In this document: positions 33,352 to 40,965 of the stretch, piece by piece | Numbering within the stretch: position 1 is the first letter of the stretch | Layout: each line of letters starts with the position of its first letter | Source: Gammaproteobacteria bacterium | GTDB taxonomy: Bacteria; Pseudomonadota; Gammaproteobacteria; Competibacterales; Competibacteraceae | Direction: 5' to 3' | NCBI GenBank assembly: GCA_020846135.1 | Contig: JADLEK010000054.1 | Coordinates: forward strand, 1-60,707 | DNA: 60,707 nucleotides | Position numbers and translations under genes: made by a program | Notes under the pieces: generated by a model | The model's input: only the letters and a program-made list of their open reading frames with translations | Database searches by the model: none | What the model was told of the DNA's origin: nothing

Positions 33352-34250
33352 ACCGGCACTGGGTGCAGTTGCCGGAGCGGGGCAATGTCGCTGCCTTACG
33401 GCTGATTCACTGGATCGCGCTGCATATAGGCCGGCCCGCTGGGCGCTCCCTGCTCTACCCCATCACTCTCTACTTCCTGCTGACCGCCACGGCAGCCCGG
33501 CGTGGATCGCAACTCTATTTGCGACGGGCGCTGGATCGTCAGCCCCGCCTGCGGGATGTCTTCCGCCATATTCACTGTTTCGCCGCCACCATTCTGGATC
33601 GGGTGTATTTCCTCTCCGGGCGGCTGGATCGGTTTGAAGTCCGCTTGTTCAACGATCAGCTGATTCTGGATCAAGCTGCGTCCGGGCAAGGCTGCATTCT
33701 GCTGGGTTCGCATCTGGGCAGCTTTGAAGCGTTGCGGGCGCTGGGTGTGACCATTCAGCATTTTCCGATCAGAATCCTGATGAACACCACACATAATCAG
33801 GGCATGACCCGCTATCTCAGTGAGCTGAATCCGGCGCTGGCTGCGACGGTTATTCCGATCAGCGGCGGGCCGGACACGTTGCTGAAAGTGCAGGAAAGCG
33901 TCGCGCAAGGTTTCATGGTCGGGGCCTTGGGCGACCGGGTGGTTCCCGGTGAAAAAACCGTGCAATGCCGGTTTTTCGGCCAGGACACGCCCTTTCCCGC
34001 CAGCCCCCTGCTGGTGGCGGCATTGACCGGCTGTCCGGTGATCCTGTTTTTTGGCCTGTACCGGGGCGGCAACCGTTACGACGCTCACTTTGAATTACTG
34101 GCGGACCGGATTGACCTGGATCGTCGTCGCCGGCAGGAACAGCTTGGTGAATGGGCGCAGCGCTACGCTGACCGGCTGGAGCATTACGCCCGCCTCGCGC
34201 CCTATAACTGGTTCAATTTTTACGATTACTGGGAAGATGACGCGCCATGA
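33348..34250 (+). CDS. LpxL/HtrB-like acyltransferase
   Basis: 300-residue protein of the lipid A lauroyl/myristoyl acyltransferase superfamily. The key motif is 'GCILLGSHLGSFEALRAL', where the H-x4-E catalytic dyad reads HLGSFE. Later parts are 'MVGALGDRVVPGEKTVQCRF' and 'FPASPLLVAALTGCPVIL'. Proteins of this type in aryl-polyene clusters attach the polyene acid to a glycolipid or phospholipid-like anchor, unlike LpxL, which acts on lipid A. The start overlaps the deacetylase stop, and the stop overlaps the next start, both as ATGA. Confidence 0.87.
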   Translation: MNRHWVQLPERGNVAALRLIHWIALHIGRPAGRSLLYPITLYFLLTATAARRGSQLYLRRALDRQPRLRDVFRHIHCFAATILDRVYFLSGRLDRFEVRLFNDQLILDQAASGQGCILLGSHLGSFEALRALGVTIQHFPIRILMNTTHNQGMTRYLSELNPALAATVIPISGGPDTLLKVQESVAQGFMVGALGDRVVPGEKTVQCRFFGQDTPFPASPLLVAALTGCPVILFFGLYRGGNRYDAHFELLADRIDLDRRRRQEQLGEWAQRYADRLEHYARLAPYNWFNFYDYWEDDAP

Positions 34251-34927
34251 CCGCCTCCCACCGCTTCGCCCGGCAACTGGGCATGGGACTGGACGGGCTG
34301 GCGATGCTGGCGCTGTCCAATCTGGTATTGCTGGCGACCGGGGGATTAAGCGGGCTGTGGCTGTTGCGCCAGGTCTGGCGAGTAGCCCGGACCGCGCCGG
34401 CGACCGATGACGGCGGCGGCTGGATCGTGGTGCTGGGAGTGCGGTTGCGACGGGATCAGATTCGTCCGGATTATGCGCTGCGTCTACACCGCGCCGCTGC
34501 GCTGTATCGGGCGAGTCCGGATCGGCGGATTCTGCTGGTCGGGGGCTACACCGGCAGCCGTCTGAGTGAGGCGGCGCACGGTCGGCAATTCCTGATCGAG
34601 GCCGGCTTGCCCGCTGCCCATCTGTTCATCGAAGATCGCTCGTTGCACACTCTGGATAATCTGCGCCAGGCCCGGCAATTGCTGGCCGAAGTGCGGGAAC
34701 AGCCCTTTACCGTGGTGACCAATCGCTACCATCTGGCCCGTAGTGTGGCGATGGCCACCGGGCTGGGTCTGCAATCAAACCCGTGCGCCGCCGAAGATCG
34801 CCTGCGGCTGAACCTGCCGATAGTAGACCGACTGCTACTGGAAACCTGGTACCTGCACTGGTACCACATGGGCCGGATCTGGTCGCGCTGGACCCATAAC
34901 CGTCACAGCCTGGCCCGGATTAGCTGA
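34247..34927 (+). CDS. DUF218 (YdcF/ElyC/SanA-like) membrane protein
   Basis: 226 residues. One N-terminal hydrophobic segment (about residues 12-35) is followed by a DUF218 domain. That domain has 'GGWIVVLGVRLRRDQIRPDY', 'LYRASPDRRILLVGGYTG' and 'FIEDRSLHTLDNLRQARQLL', ending with 'FTVVTNRYHLARSVAMATG'. The family includes ElyC and SanA, linked to envelope integrity, but no biochemical activity is established for most members. Translational coupling to the acyltransferase suggests it acts on the same envelope product. Confidence 0.82.
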   Translation: MTASHRFARQLGMGLDGLAMLALSNLVLLATGGLSGLWLLRQVWRVARTAPATDDGGGWIVVLGVRLRRDQIRPDYALRLHRAAALYRASPDRRILLVGGYTGSRLSEAAHGRQFLIEAGLPAAHLFIEDRSLHTLDNLRQARQLLAEVREQPFTVVTNRYHLARSVAMATGLGLQSNPCAAEDRLRLNLPIVDRLLLETWYLHWYHMGRIWSRWTHNRHSLARIS

Positions 34928-34930
34928 ACC

Positions 34931-35443
34931 ATGACTTCTCGCCTGCCCGCCACTCGTTTCATGCCCATCGGCAAGGCGCATATTGAGGCGCTGATTCCCC
35001 ATGCCGGGGCCATGTGTCTGCTGGATGCGGTCACTGAATGGGACGAGGATGCCATCGTCTGCGTGACCAATACCCATCGCGATCCCGGCAATCCGCTCTG
35101 CCGGCAGGGCCGCTTGTCAGCCATTCACGCCTTTGAATACGGCGCTCAGGCGGCGGCGGTGCATGGCGGCTTGTGCGCCCGGACGCTGGGACAAACTGCG
35201 CCGCCCGGTTATCTGGCCGCCCTGCGCGATGCCCGCTGGTTTGTCGCCGATCTGGATTCCATCGCCGCCCCGCTGCAAGTGACCGCTCACCAGTTGCTCA
35301 ATGAAGCCGGGCGCTGCATCTACGCGATCCAGATCAGCGCCGAGGGCCAAACCCTGGCCAAAGCCCGGATCATTATCGTGCCGCAACCGGTTTGCTCCCC
35401 GCTCCCGCTGCCGGGAGAAAGGTCGGAGGTGAAGGCTGGATGA
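34931..35443 (+). CDS. Hot-dog fold 3-hydroxyacyl-ACP dehydratase-like protein
   Basis: 170 residues. The FabZ/ApeP-like signature 'LIPHAGAMCLLDAVTEWDE' holds the expected P-H-x-G-x-M-x-L-L-D core. The helix region reads 'SAIHAFEYGAQAAAVHGGLC', with an acidic residue (E) at the usual second catalytic position. Dehydratases of this type remove water from 3-hydroxyacyl chains on a carrier protein and introduce the double bonds of aryl polyenes. The neighbouring ACP would be the natural partner. The C-terminal tail is short and proline-rich. The stop overlaps the LolA-like start (ATGA). Confidence 0.82.
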   Translation: MTSRLPATRFMPIGKAHIEALIPHAGAMCLLDAVTEWDEDAIVCVTNTHRDPGNPLCRQGRLSAIHAFEYGAQAAAVHGGLCARTLGQTAPPGYLAALRDARWFVADLDSIAAPLQVTAHQLLNEAGRCIYAIQISAEGQTLAKARIIIVPQPVCSPLPLPGERSEVKAG

Positions 35444-36027
35444 AGCGCTGGTTCGCGGTATTACTCGCGGTATTACTGCTGTGCTGGCCACTGGCGGCGG
35501 TAATAGCGGATGAGGCGCTCACCGAGGTCATGCGGACTCTGGCGGCCGTGAAGTCGCTACAAGCCGAGTTCCGGGAAGAAAAAACCCTCGCCATGCTCCA
35601 GCAACCGCTGGTAACCACCGGGCGGCTGTATTACCAGGCTCCCGCCTATCTGCGGAAACAGACCTTGCAGCCGCAGCCTGAGGATTACACCGCTAATGGC
35701 GAGTGGCTGACCCTAGACACTCCAGAGGGCGGTCAGCGCGATTTCAACCTGAATGGCTACCCGCAATTGCGCCCGTTCGTCGAGGCGATTCGCGCCACTC
35801 AGGCCGGTGATCAAGCTACGCTGGAGCGTTATTACCGGCTGGAGTTTCAGGGGACGCCTGCGGACTGGACGCTGCGCCTGACCCCGCTCGATCCGACCGC
35901 CGCCGGCTATGTCGCGGCGATTGTCATGCACGGGAAAAATGAGCGGATTGTCAGCGTCGAAACCCTGGAGCCGGATGGCGACCGCAGTCTGATGATCATT
36001 GATCTGACGACCATTGAATCGCCTTGA
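35440..36027 (+). CDS. LolA-like periplasmic lipid carrier
   Basis: 195 residues. A clear Sec signal peptide 'RWFAVLLAVLLLCWPLAAV' is followed by a LolA-fold domain ('KSLQAEFREEKTLAMLQQPL', 'TTGRLYYQAPAYLRKQTLQP'). LolA-type carriers ferry hydrophobic molecules through the periplasm. This copy stands next to an MMPL exporter, whereas the housekeeping lolA usually sits beside rarA or ftsK. The pairing is typical for aryl-polyene loci, where it should move the finished pigment toward the outer membrane. The ATG at 35440 overlaps the previous stop, and its own stop overlaps the exporter's TTG. Confidence 0.84.
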   Translation: MKRWFAVLLAVLLLCWPLAAVIADEALTEVMRTLAAVKSLQAEFREEKTLAMLQQPLVTTGRLYYQAPAYLRKQTLQPQPEDYTANGEWLTLDTPEGGQRDFNLNGYPQLRPFVEAIRATQAGDQATLERYYRLEFQGTPADWTLRLTPLDPTAAGYVAAIVMHGKNERIVSVETLEPDGDRSLMIIDLTTIESP

Positions 36028-38369
36028 GGACCGATGTGCGATTGCTGCCTGACCTGATGCGCCGCTGGCGGGTTCCACTGCTCTGGCTGCTGGCCGCGCT
36101 GCTCTGTGGCGGGATCATCCTGAAAACCCCGGTGGTCGCTGATCTGACCCTGTTTGTGCCCCGCGCCGATCTGGTGGCGGAACTGCTGCTGGAGCAGTTC
36201 CGCAGCGGCCCGACCACCCGGCTCATTCTGATCGGGTTGAGCGGCGCAACTGAAGTTGACCGCGCTGCGGTCAGCCGCCGGCTGGTCGAGCAGTTGCGAT
36301 CCAGCGGGCCATTCGTCCGGGTGGCGAATGGCGCGGACGCCCTGCCCGAAGCCGAATTGCAAACCCTGTTTGCCCATCGCTACCTGCTCAGTCCCACCGT
36401 TGGGCCGGAACGCTTCACCCCGGAGGCCTTGCGAACCGCGCTCCAGCAGCGGCTGCGGGAATTGCAATCGCCGCTGGCGGTGGTGCAGAAACGCTGGTTG
36501 CCTGCCGACCCGACCGGTGAAGTGCTGGCCCTGCTCAAACGCTGGCAGGGCGGCATCCGCGAGCCTGCCAAACGGCTGGGCGTGTGGTTTTCGCCGGATG
36601 GCGGCCGCGCCCTGCTGCTGGCCGAAACTCGCGCCGCCGGCTATGACCTGGCCGGGCAACGGCAAGCGGTGACCGCGATTCGCGCCGCCTTCGCCACCGC
36701 CGTTGCCGGAACTACGGTTCAACTGCAAATGAGTGGCCCCGGCGTGATCGCCACTTTAGCCGAGGACACGGTGCGGGCCGAGGCGGAATTATTAAGTGTG
36801 CTGGCGACGCTGGGCGTGGTGTTGATGCTGGTGCTGGTTTACCGCTCGGGGTGGACGGTCTGGATCGGCGCATTGCCGATGCTGGCGGCGCTGCTGGCCG
36901 GGGCGGCGGCGGTTGATCTGCTGTTCGGCAAGATGTACGCCCTGACCCTAGCGTTCAGCCTGACCCTGCTCGGCGAAACCCTGGATTACCCGACCTACCT
37001 GTTCAGCCACCGTCAGGCCGGGGAAATAGTGCAGGACACCTTGCGCGGCTTGTGGCCGACCATGCGGCTGTGCGCAGCCACCACCCTGCTCGGCTGTCTG
37101 GCGATGATCGCGCCGGATGTGCCGGGCCTGAACCAGTTGGGCGTCTTCACCATCGCCGGCATCGCCGCTGCGGTGGCGACCACCCGCTGGCTGTTGCCCG
37201 CTTTGTTGCCGCCCGACTGGCGACCGGCGCGGGTCATCGGCGTGGGGGTCTGGATGGATACGCTACTGGAGCCGCGACCCCGGCTGGCGCTGACGGTAGG
37301 CGCGGCCGGATTGCTGGTGTTATTGGCGCTGGTCATCAAGGCCCCGCCGGTGTGGGAAGACGACATTGCCGCGCTCAGTCCGGTCCCGCGTGAATTGCTG
37401 CGACTGGATCAGGAATTGCGGAATGCGCTGGGCGCTCCGGAAGTCGGGCAATTGATCGCGATCACCGCGCCGGATGCGGAAACCGCCTTACAGCAGAGCG
37501 AAATCGTCGCGGCCTGGCTCGATACGCAGCAGCAGAAAGGGTTGCTGGCGGGTTATGAAGCCGCCGCCCGCTATCTGCCCAGCCAACAGATTCAACAACA
37601 ACGGCAGGCGCAGTTGCCGGAGCGGGAAATGCTGGCGGCTGATCTGGCCCGCGCCGCCGGGGGTTTGCCGTTCCAGCCCGACCTGTTTAACCCGTTCCTT
37701 GAAGATATTGCCGCCGCTCGTACTGCGCCGCCGGTACGCCCGGAAGATTTACGCCGGACGTTGCTGGGAACCCGAATCGGCATTCTGCTGTTCCCCGGTG
37801 AACGCGGCTGGACCGCGCTGTTGCCGTTGAGCGGGGTGCAGGAACCGAAACGGCTGGCTGCCGGGTTGCCACCCAGCACGGTCGGTCAGATCTGGTATCT
37901 GGACTTGCGGGCGGAAACCAGCCGGCTGGCGGCCGGATTCCGTGCCACGGCCTTGCAGCGACTGACTTGGGGCGTGGCGCTGATCGTGGGAGCGATCTGG
38001 ATCGGACTGCGGTGCTGGCGGGGCGTGATTGCCACGCTGACGCCGGTGGCTGTTGCGCTGATTTTCACCGTTGCCGCGCTGCTGAGCCTCGGCGAGCGGC
38101 TGTCGTTATTTCATCTGGTATCGCTGTTGCTGGTGTTGGGGATTGGCGTGGATTATGGGCTGTTTTTCAGCCGGCCCGGCGCTGATCCGGCGCAACGCCG
38201 CCGCACCCTGCACGCGCTACTGGTGTGTTGTGGTTCCGCCCTGACCGTGTTCGGGATGCTGGCGACCTCGGAATTGCCGGCGCTGCGGGCGATCGGATTG
38301 ACCGTCAGTATGGGCGTTGTCGCCAGCTTCAGTGTGGCTCTGGTGATGGCCCGGACGCCATCGCAATGA
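36024..38369 (+). CDS. MMPL/RND-superfamily exporter
   Basis: 781-residue membrane protein of the MMPL branch of RND transporters. It has about 12 membrane segments in two halves, each with a large periplasmic loop (about residues 40-245 and 435-640). Membrane blocks include 'LLSVLATLGVVLMLVLVYRS', 'TLAFSLTLLGETLDYPTYLF' and, in the second half, 'LLLVLGIGVDYGLFFSRPG', the GxxxDY pattern of the family. The likely cargo is the lipid-linked product of this operon. The start is uncertain: TTG at 36024 overlaps the LolA stop, but GTG at 36036 or ATG at 36057 would also fit. Its stop overlaps a following ATG. Confidence 0.87.
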   Translation: MRTDVRLLPDLMRRWRVPLLWLLAALLCGGIILKTPVVADLTLFVPRADLVAELLLEQFRSGPTTRLILIGLSGATEVDRAAVSRRLVEQLRSSGPFVRVANGADALPEAELQTLFAHRYLLSPTVGPERFTPEALRTALQQRLRELQSPLAVVQKRWLPADPTGEVLALLKRWQGGIREPAKRLGVWFSPDGGRALLLAETRAAGYDLAGQRQAVTAIRAAFATAVAGTTVQLQMSGPGVIATLAEDTVRAEAELLSVLATLGVVLMLVLVYRSGWTVWIGALPMLAALLAGAAAVDLLFGKMYALTLAFSLTLLGETLDYPTYLFSHRQAGEIVQDTLRGLWPTMRLCAATTLLGCLAMIAPDVPGLNQLGVFTIAGIAAAVATTRWLLPALLPPDWRPARVIGVGVWMDTLLEPRPRLALTVGAAGLLVLLALVIKAPPVWEDDIAALSPVPRELLRLDQELRNALGAPEVGQLIAITAPDAETALQQSEIVAAWLDTQQQKGLLAGYEAAARYLPSQQIQQQRQAQLPEREMLAADLARAAGGLPFQPDLFNPFLEDIAAARTAPPVRPEDLRRTLLGTRIGILLFPGERGWTALLPLSGVQEPKRLAAGLPPSTVGQIWYLDLRAETSRLAAGFRATALQRLTWGVALIVGAIWIGLRCWRGVIATLTPVAVALIFTVAALLSLGERLSLFHLVSLLLVLGIGVDYGLFFSRPGADPAQRRRTLHALLVCCGSALTVFGMLATSELPALRAIGLTVSMGVVASFSVALVMARTPSQ

Positions 38370-38530
38370 ATGCGGTTAGCAGGAGGTCAATCTACAGCGG
38401 GCAAAGAAGACCCGATGATGACACGATGGACGTATGGAGCGCCGAGGATTTCAAGCTGGTGCAAGATCTGTCCGCCATCGCCCGCTGGTCCAATCCCGAC
38501 GAATTGGCCGATCTGCTGGAAACGGCCTGA
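38366..38530 (+). CDS. Small ORF coupled to the MMPL gene, possibly a gene remnant
   Basis: A 54-codon frame opens with an ATG overlapping the exporter stop (ATGA), the same coupling seen through the operon. The second half, 'EDFKLVQDLSAIARWSNPDE', looks protein-like but I do not recognise it. Downstream, to 38630, there is no further convincing gene. It may be a genuine small protein or the 5' end of a lost gene such as an oxidoreductase or synthase of the pathway. Confidence 0.35.
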   Translation: MNAVSRRSIYSGQRRPDDDTMDVWSAEDFKLVQDLSAIARWSNPDELADLLETA

Positions 38531-38630
38531 ACCGTCGCTATCGTCCAAACTACCACTGTGAGTTCCGCCATGACCGACAATTCCGCCGGAAACACCCGAC
38601 CGCATATATCCCAACGAATACACCCAGTGA

Positions 38631-38960
38631 TCAGGGTTGATGCGACGGCAGGAACAAATCCCGCCAGTTCCGGGCCTGACAGGTGCGCGAGAGCAGGTAA
38701 GCCAGCGTAACCGCGTTGCCGAATATCAATAACGCAGCGATCCAGAGAGCGGCTCGCCACGGTTTCGGCTCGACCAGCGCCAGCCACACGGCGACAAACA
38801 GCAGGCCGATGCCAAGATCAAGCAACGTTGCCACTCCCCACGGGTCGGCGATGACGTAGCGTAGACCGGTCAGGACGTTGCCATGATCGCTGGCGATGAG
38901 GATGGCGGCGACCAACAAACCAAGCAGAATTCCACAAACAATGATCACGATACGCAACAT
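38631..38960 (-). CDS. DUF1475 family small membrane protein
   Basis: 109 residues with three hydrophobic segments (about residues 3-25, 45-65, 70-92). The sequence 'DPWGVATLLDLGIGLLFVAV' and 'ALVEPKPWRAALWIAALLIF' fits the DUF1475 family. The function is unknown. DUF1475 genes often accompany DUF1295 and cyclopropane-synthase-like genes in proteobacteria; here it is divergent from a broken DUF1295 fragment and the methyltransferase gene. It is transcribed against the preceding operon. Confidence 0.75.
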   Translation of the reverse strand: MLRIVIIVCGILLGLLVAAILIASDHGNVLTGLRYVIADPWGVATLLDLGIGLLFVAVWLALVEPKPWRAALWIAALLIFGNAVTLAYLLSRTCQARNWRDLFLPSHQP

Positions 38961-39026
38961 AAACGAGGTTCTCCCAATGGCTGTTGATGCTTCAACCAGA
39001 CCGCGCCGGTGATGGGAAGTGCATTC

Positions 39027-39149
39027 ATGGCCGGGTCACACCCCATGACCGGCGTTGACCTGTTTCTCCTCGGCTGGACAGCGGCAGCGCTGTTGATGCT
39101 GCTGGCGTGGATCGCGCAATGGCGCGCTTAGGACGCCGGGATCGTCTCC
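39027..39149 (+). pseudogene. Truncated DUF1295 (steroid 5-alpha-reductase-like) gene remnant
   Basis: An open frame from 39027 (or the in-frame ATG at 39045) encodes one membrane helix, 'VDLFLLGWTAAALLMLLAWI', then 'AQWRA', a TAG stop at 39129-39131, and after it 'DAGIVS' and a TGA. The helix followed by 'R-(N/D)-A-G-I-V-D' is how DUF1295 proteins start, so this looks like the first about 40 codons of such a gene, with an internal stop and the rest lost. The following cyclopropane-synthase-like gene begins soon after, so a deletion probably joined the two. Confidence 0.6.
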
Positions 39150-39187
39150 TGATCGTAGCGCTGACCCCGGAACCGTTGCCATTACTG

Positions 39188-40213
39188 ATGCTTAAAACCG
39201 CTATAGACTGGATGGAACAAGGCTATCTTCCCGACTGGCTCATCCGGATCGGCATTCGCCGGTTGCTGGCGGAACAATTGCGCTTGGCGGCGGCGGGTGG
39301 TGAACAAAGCCTAGAGCGGTTCATCGCTGAATTACGCGCCAGTCCAATTGCGTTTAATACCGCATCGGCCAATGAGCAGCATTACGAAGTGCCGGCAGGG
39401 TTTTTCCAGAAAGCGCTCGGGCCGCGCCTGAAATACAGTTCGTGCTGGTGGCCGGAAGAAGTCAAGGATTTGGCGACGGCGGAGTCGGCCATGCTGGCCT
39501 TGAGCTGTCAACGGGCCGAGTTGGGATTCGATCAGGATATTCTGGAATTGGGTTGCGGTTGGGGATCGCTAACCCTGTGGCTCGCCGAGTTTTATCCTGA
39601 TTCGCGGATCGTCGCCGTCTCCAATTCCCATTCACAACGGGAGTTTATTGAAGGGCAATGCCGGGCGCGGGGATTAGGCAATGTTCAGATTATCACCGCC
39701 GACATCAATGATTTTCACCCGGACCGGCGCTTTGATCGGGTGCTGTCGATTGAGATGTTCGAACACCTATGCAGCTATCAGGAACTGATGGCGCGGATTC
39801 ATGGCTGGCTGAAACCGGGCGGCAAATTGTTTGTGCATATTTTTACCCATCGCCAGTTTGCTTATCCGTTTGAAACCGATGGCGTGGATAACTGGATGGG
39901 CCGCTATTTCTTCACCGGCGGAATGATGCCATCCCAAGATTTATTGCTGAATTTCCAGGGCGATTTGCAACTGGAAGAACAATGGCGCATCAATGGCCGT
40001 CATTATCAGCGCACGCTGGAAGCCTGGCTGGTCAATCAGGACCGGCAGCGCGATGAGATTATGACCCTGTTTTGCTCCATTTACGGCCCCGAACAGGCGG
40101 GCCGCTGGTTTCAGCGCTGGCGGGAGGGGTTCATGGCCTGCGCTGAATTATTTGGCTACCGGGGCGGAGAGGAATGGGGTGTATCCCACTACCGCTTTGC
40201 CCGGCTGGATTGA
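39188..40213 (+). CDS. Cyclopropane-fatty-acyl-phospholipid synthase-like methyltransferase
   Basis: 341 residues from this start. SAM motif I is 'DILELGCGWGSLTLWLAEFY', then 'IVAVSNSHSQREFIEGQC' and 'FDRVLSIEMFEHLCSYQELM'. The C-terminal part contains 'LFVHIFTHRQFAYPFE' and 'WMGRYFFTGGMMPSQDLLL', which mark the CFA-synthase-like subfamily that sits beside DUF1295 genes. Members methylate or modify unsaturated lipid chains; the exact substrate is unknown. The ATG at 39188 (MLKTAIDWMEQGYLPDWLIR) matches family starts; an in-frame GTG at 39107 would add 27 residues read from the DUF1295 remnant in another frame and is probably not native. Confidence 0.82.
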   Translation: MLKTAIDWMEQGYLPDWLIRIGIRRLLAEQLRLAAAGGEQSLERFIAELRASPIAFNTASANEQHYEVPAGFFQKALGPRLKYSSCWWPEEVKDLATAESAMLALSCQRAELGFDQDILELGCGWGSLTLWLAEFYPDSRIVAVSNSHSQREFIEGQCRARGLGNVQIITADINDFHPDRRFDRVLSIEMFEHLCSYQELMARIHGWLKPGGKLFVHIFTHRQFAYPFETDGVDNWMGRYFFTGGMMPSQDLLLNFQGDLQLEEQWRINGRHYQRTLEAWLVNQDRQRDEIMTLFCSIYGPEQAGRWFQRWREGFMACAELFGYRGGEEWGVSHYRFARLD

Positions 40214-40224
40214 GTGATCGAGTA

Positions 40225-40334
40225 ATACCGTTTACCGATAGGTTTTACTTTTGTTCGTCATATCCGCTTTCGCGGGTATGACGAACGGGGTAGTTTTTTA
40301 TCTGAAAAAGATAAAATCTATCGGGAAACGGTAT
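40225..40334. repeat. Inverted-repeat element with nested hairpin (copy A)
   Basis: A 110-bp element between the methyltransferase and cytochrome b561 genes. The ends ATACCGTTTACCGATAGGTTTTA (40225-40247) and its near complement (40312-40334) pair at 21 of 23 positions. Inside lies a second hairpin (40253-40267 with 40272-40286, 14 of 15 pairs, loop TTTC) with a core of the type CGTCATACCCGC/GCGGGTATGACG. The right end (40316-40339) is almost the same as 47939-47962 near rpoC. It may also act as a bidirectional terminator for the convergent flanking genes. Confidence 0.8.
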
Positions 40335-40352
40335 AATTTAACGATTGGCGAT

Positions 40353-40919
40353 TTACGGTTTTCGGAAAGGCAACATCCGGTTCAAAAAACCGTCCCGATC
40401 ATAGAGATGGTGCTTGAGGCCCAAACCGGCGTGCCAAGCGATGAAGACAACCGCAGCATAGCTAGCGATGATGTGAATAGCTAATGTGGCGGTCGCCAGC
40501 CACGGTGTTTTGCCGATGGGATTGGGCAATGGATAAAGCCCAAACAGCTTGACTCCAAATCCGCCGGCCATGACAAAAACATAGCCGCTGATCGGCAATA
40601 GAAACATGCACCAGTACAGCCAGAGTTCATTCCGGTGAGAGATCGCTTGCTCGGACAGAGACAGCGTGGGCGCCCAGTCCGGCAACGGCGTCGTTTTGCG
40701 CCAGACCAGTCGGATGATGGCCAGAATCAGCAAGATCATGCCGATCGATTTATGCCAGTCGTAATAATCGCCTTGGGTTAAACCCAGGAGCGTATTATCC
40801 CGCCCGACGTGCGTCATGATTGCAGCGCTCAGGTATTGCCAGATGAACAGAATAAAAATCGTCCAGTGCAGAAACCGGGTGACTGTACCGTAATGGGTTG
40901 TAGCGTTTTTTATTAGCAC
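40353..40919 (-). CDS. Cytochrome b561
   Basis: 188-residue four-helix membrane protein of the bacterial cytochrome b561 (CybB-like) family. It starts 'THYGTVTRFLHWTIFILFIW', where the first haem-ligand histidine lies in the R-x-x-H-W motif. Then come 'YYDWHKSIGMILLILAIIRL', with a second histidine, and in the C-terminal half 'AIHIIASYAAVVFIAWHAGL' and 'HAGLGLKHHLYDRDG', giving further ligands. It probably passes electrons from quinol, or scavenges superoxide as CybB does; this is inferred from the family. It lies 46 bp downstream of rlmJ on the same strand. Confidence 0.9.
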   Translation of the reverse strand: MLIKNATTHYGTVTRFLHWTIFILFIWQYLSAAIMTHVGRDNTLLGLTQGDYYDWHKSIGMILLILAIIRLVWRKTTPLPDWAPTLSLSEQAISHRNELWLYWCMFLLPISGYVFVMAGGFGVKLFGLYPLPNPIGKTPWLATATLAIHIIASYAAVVFIAWHAGLGLKHHLYDRDGFLNRMLPFRKP

Positions 40920-40965
40920 AAAAGCTTCTCCGGTGGAGGCGATGAACCCGCCCTGTTCTTGAAAT

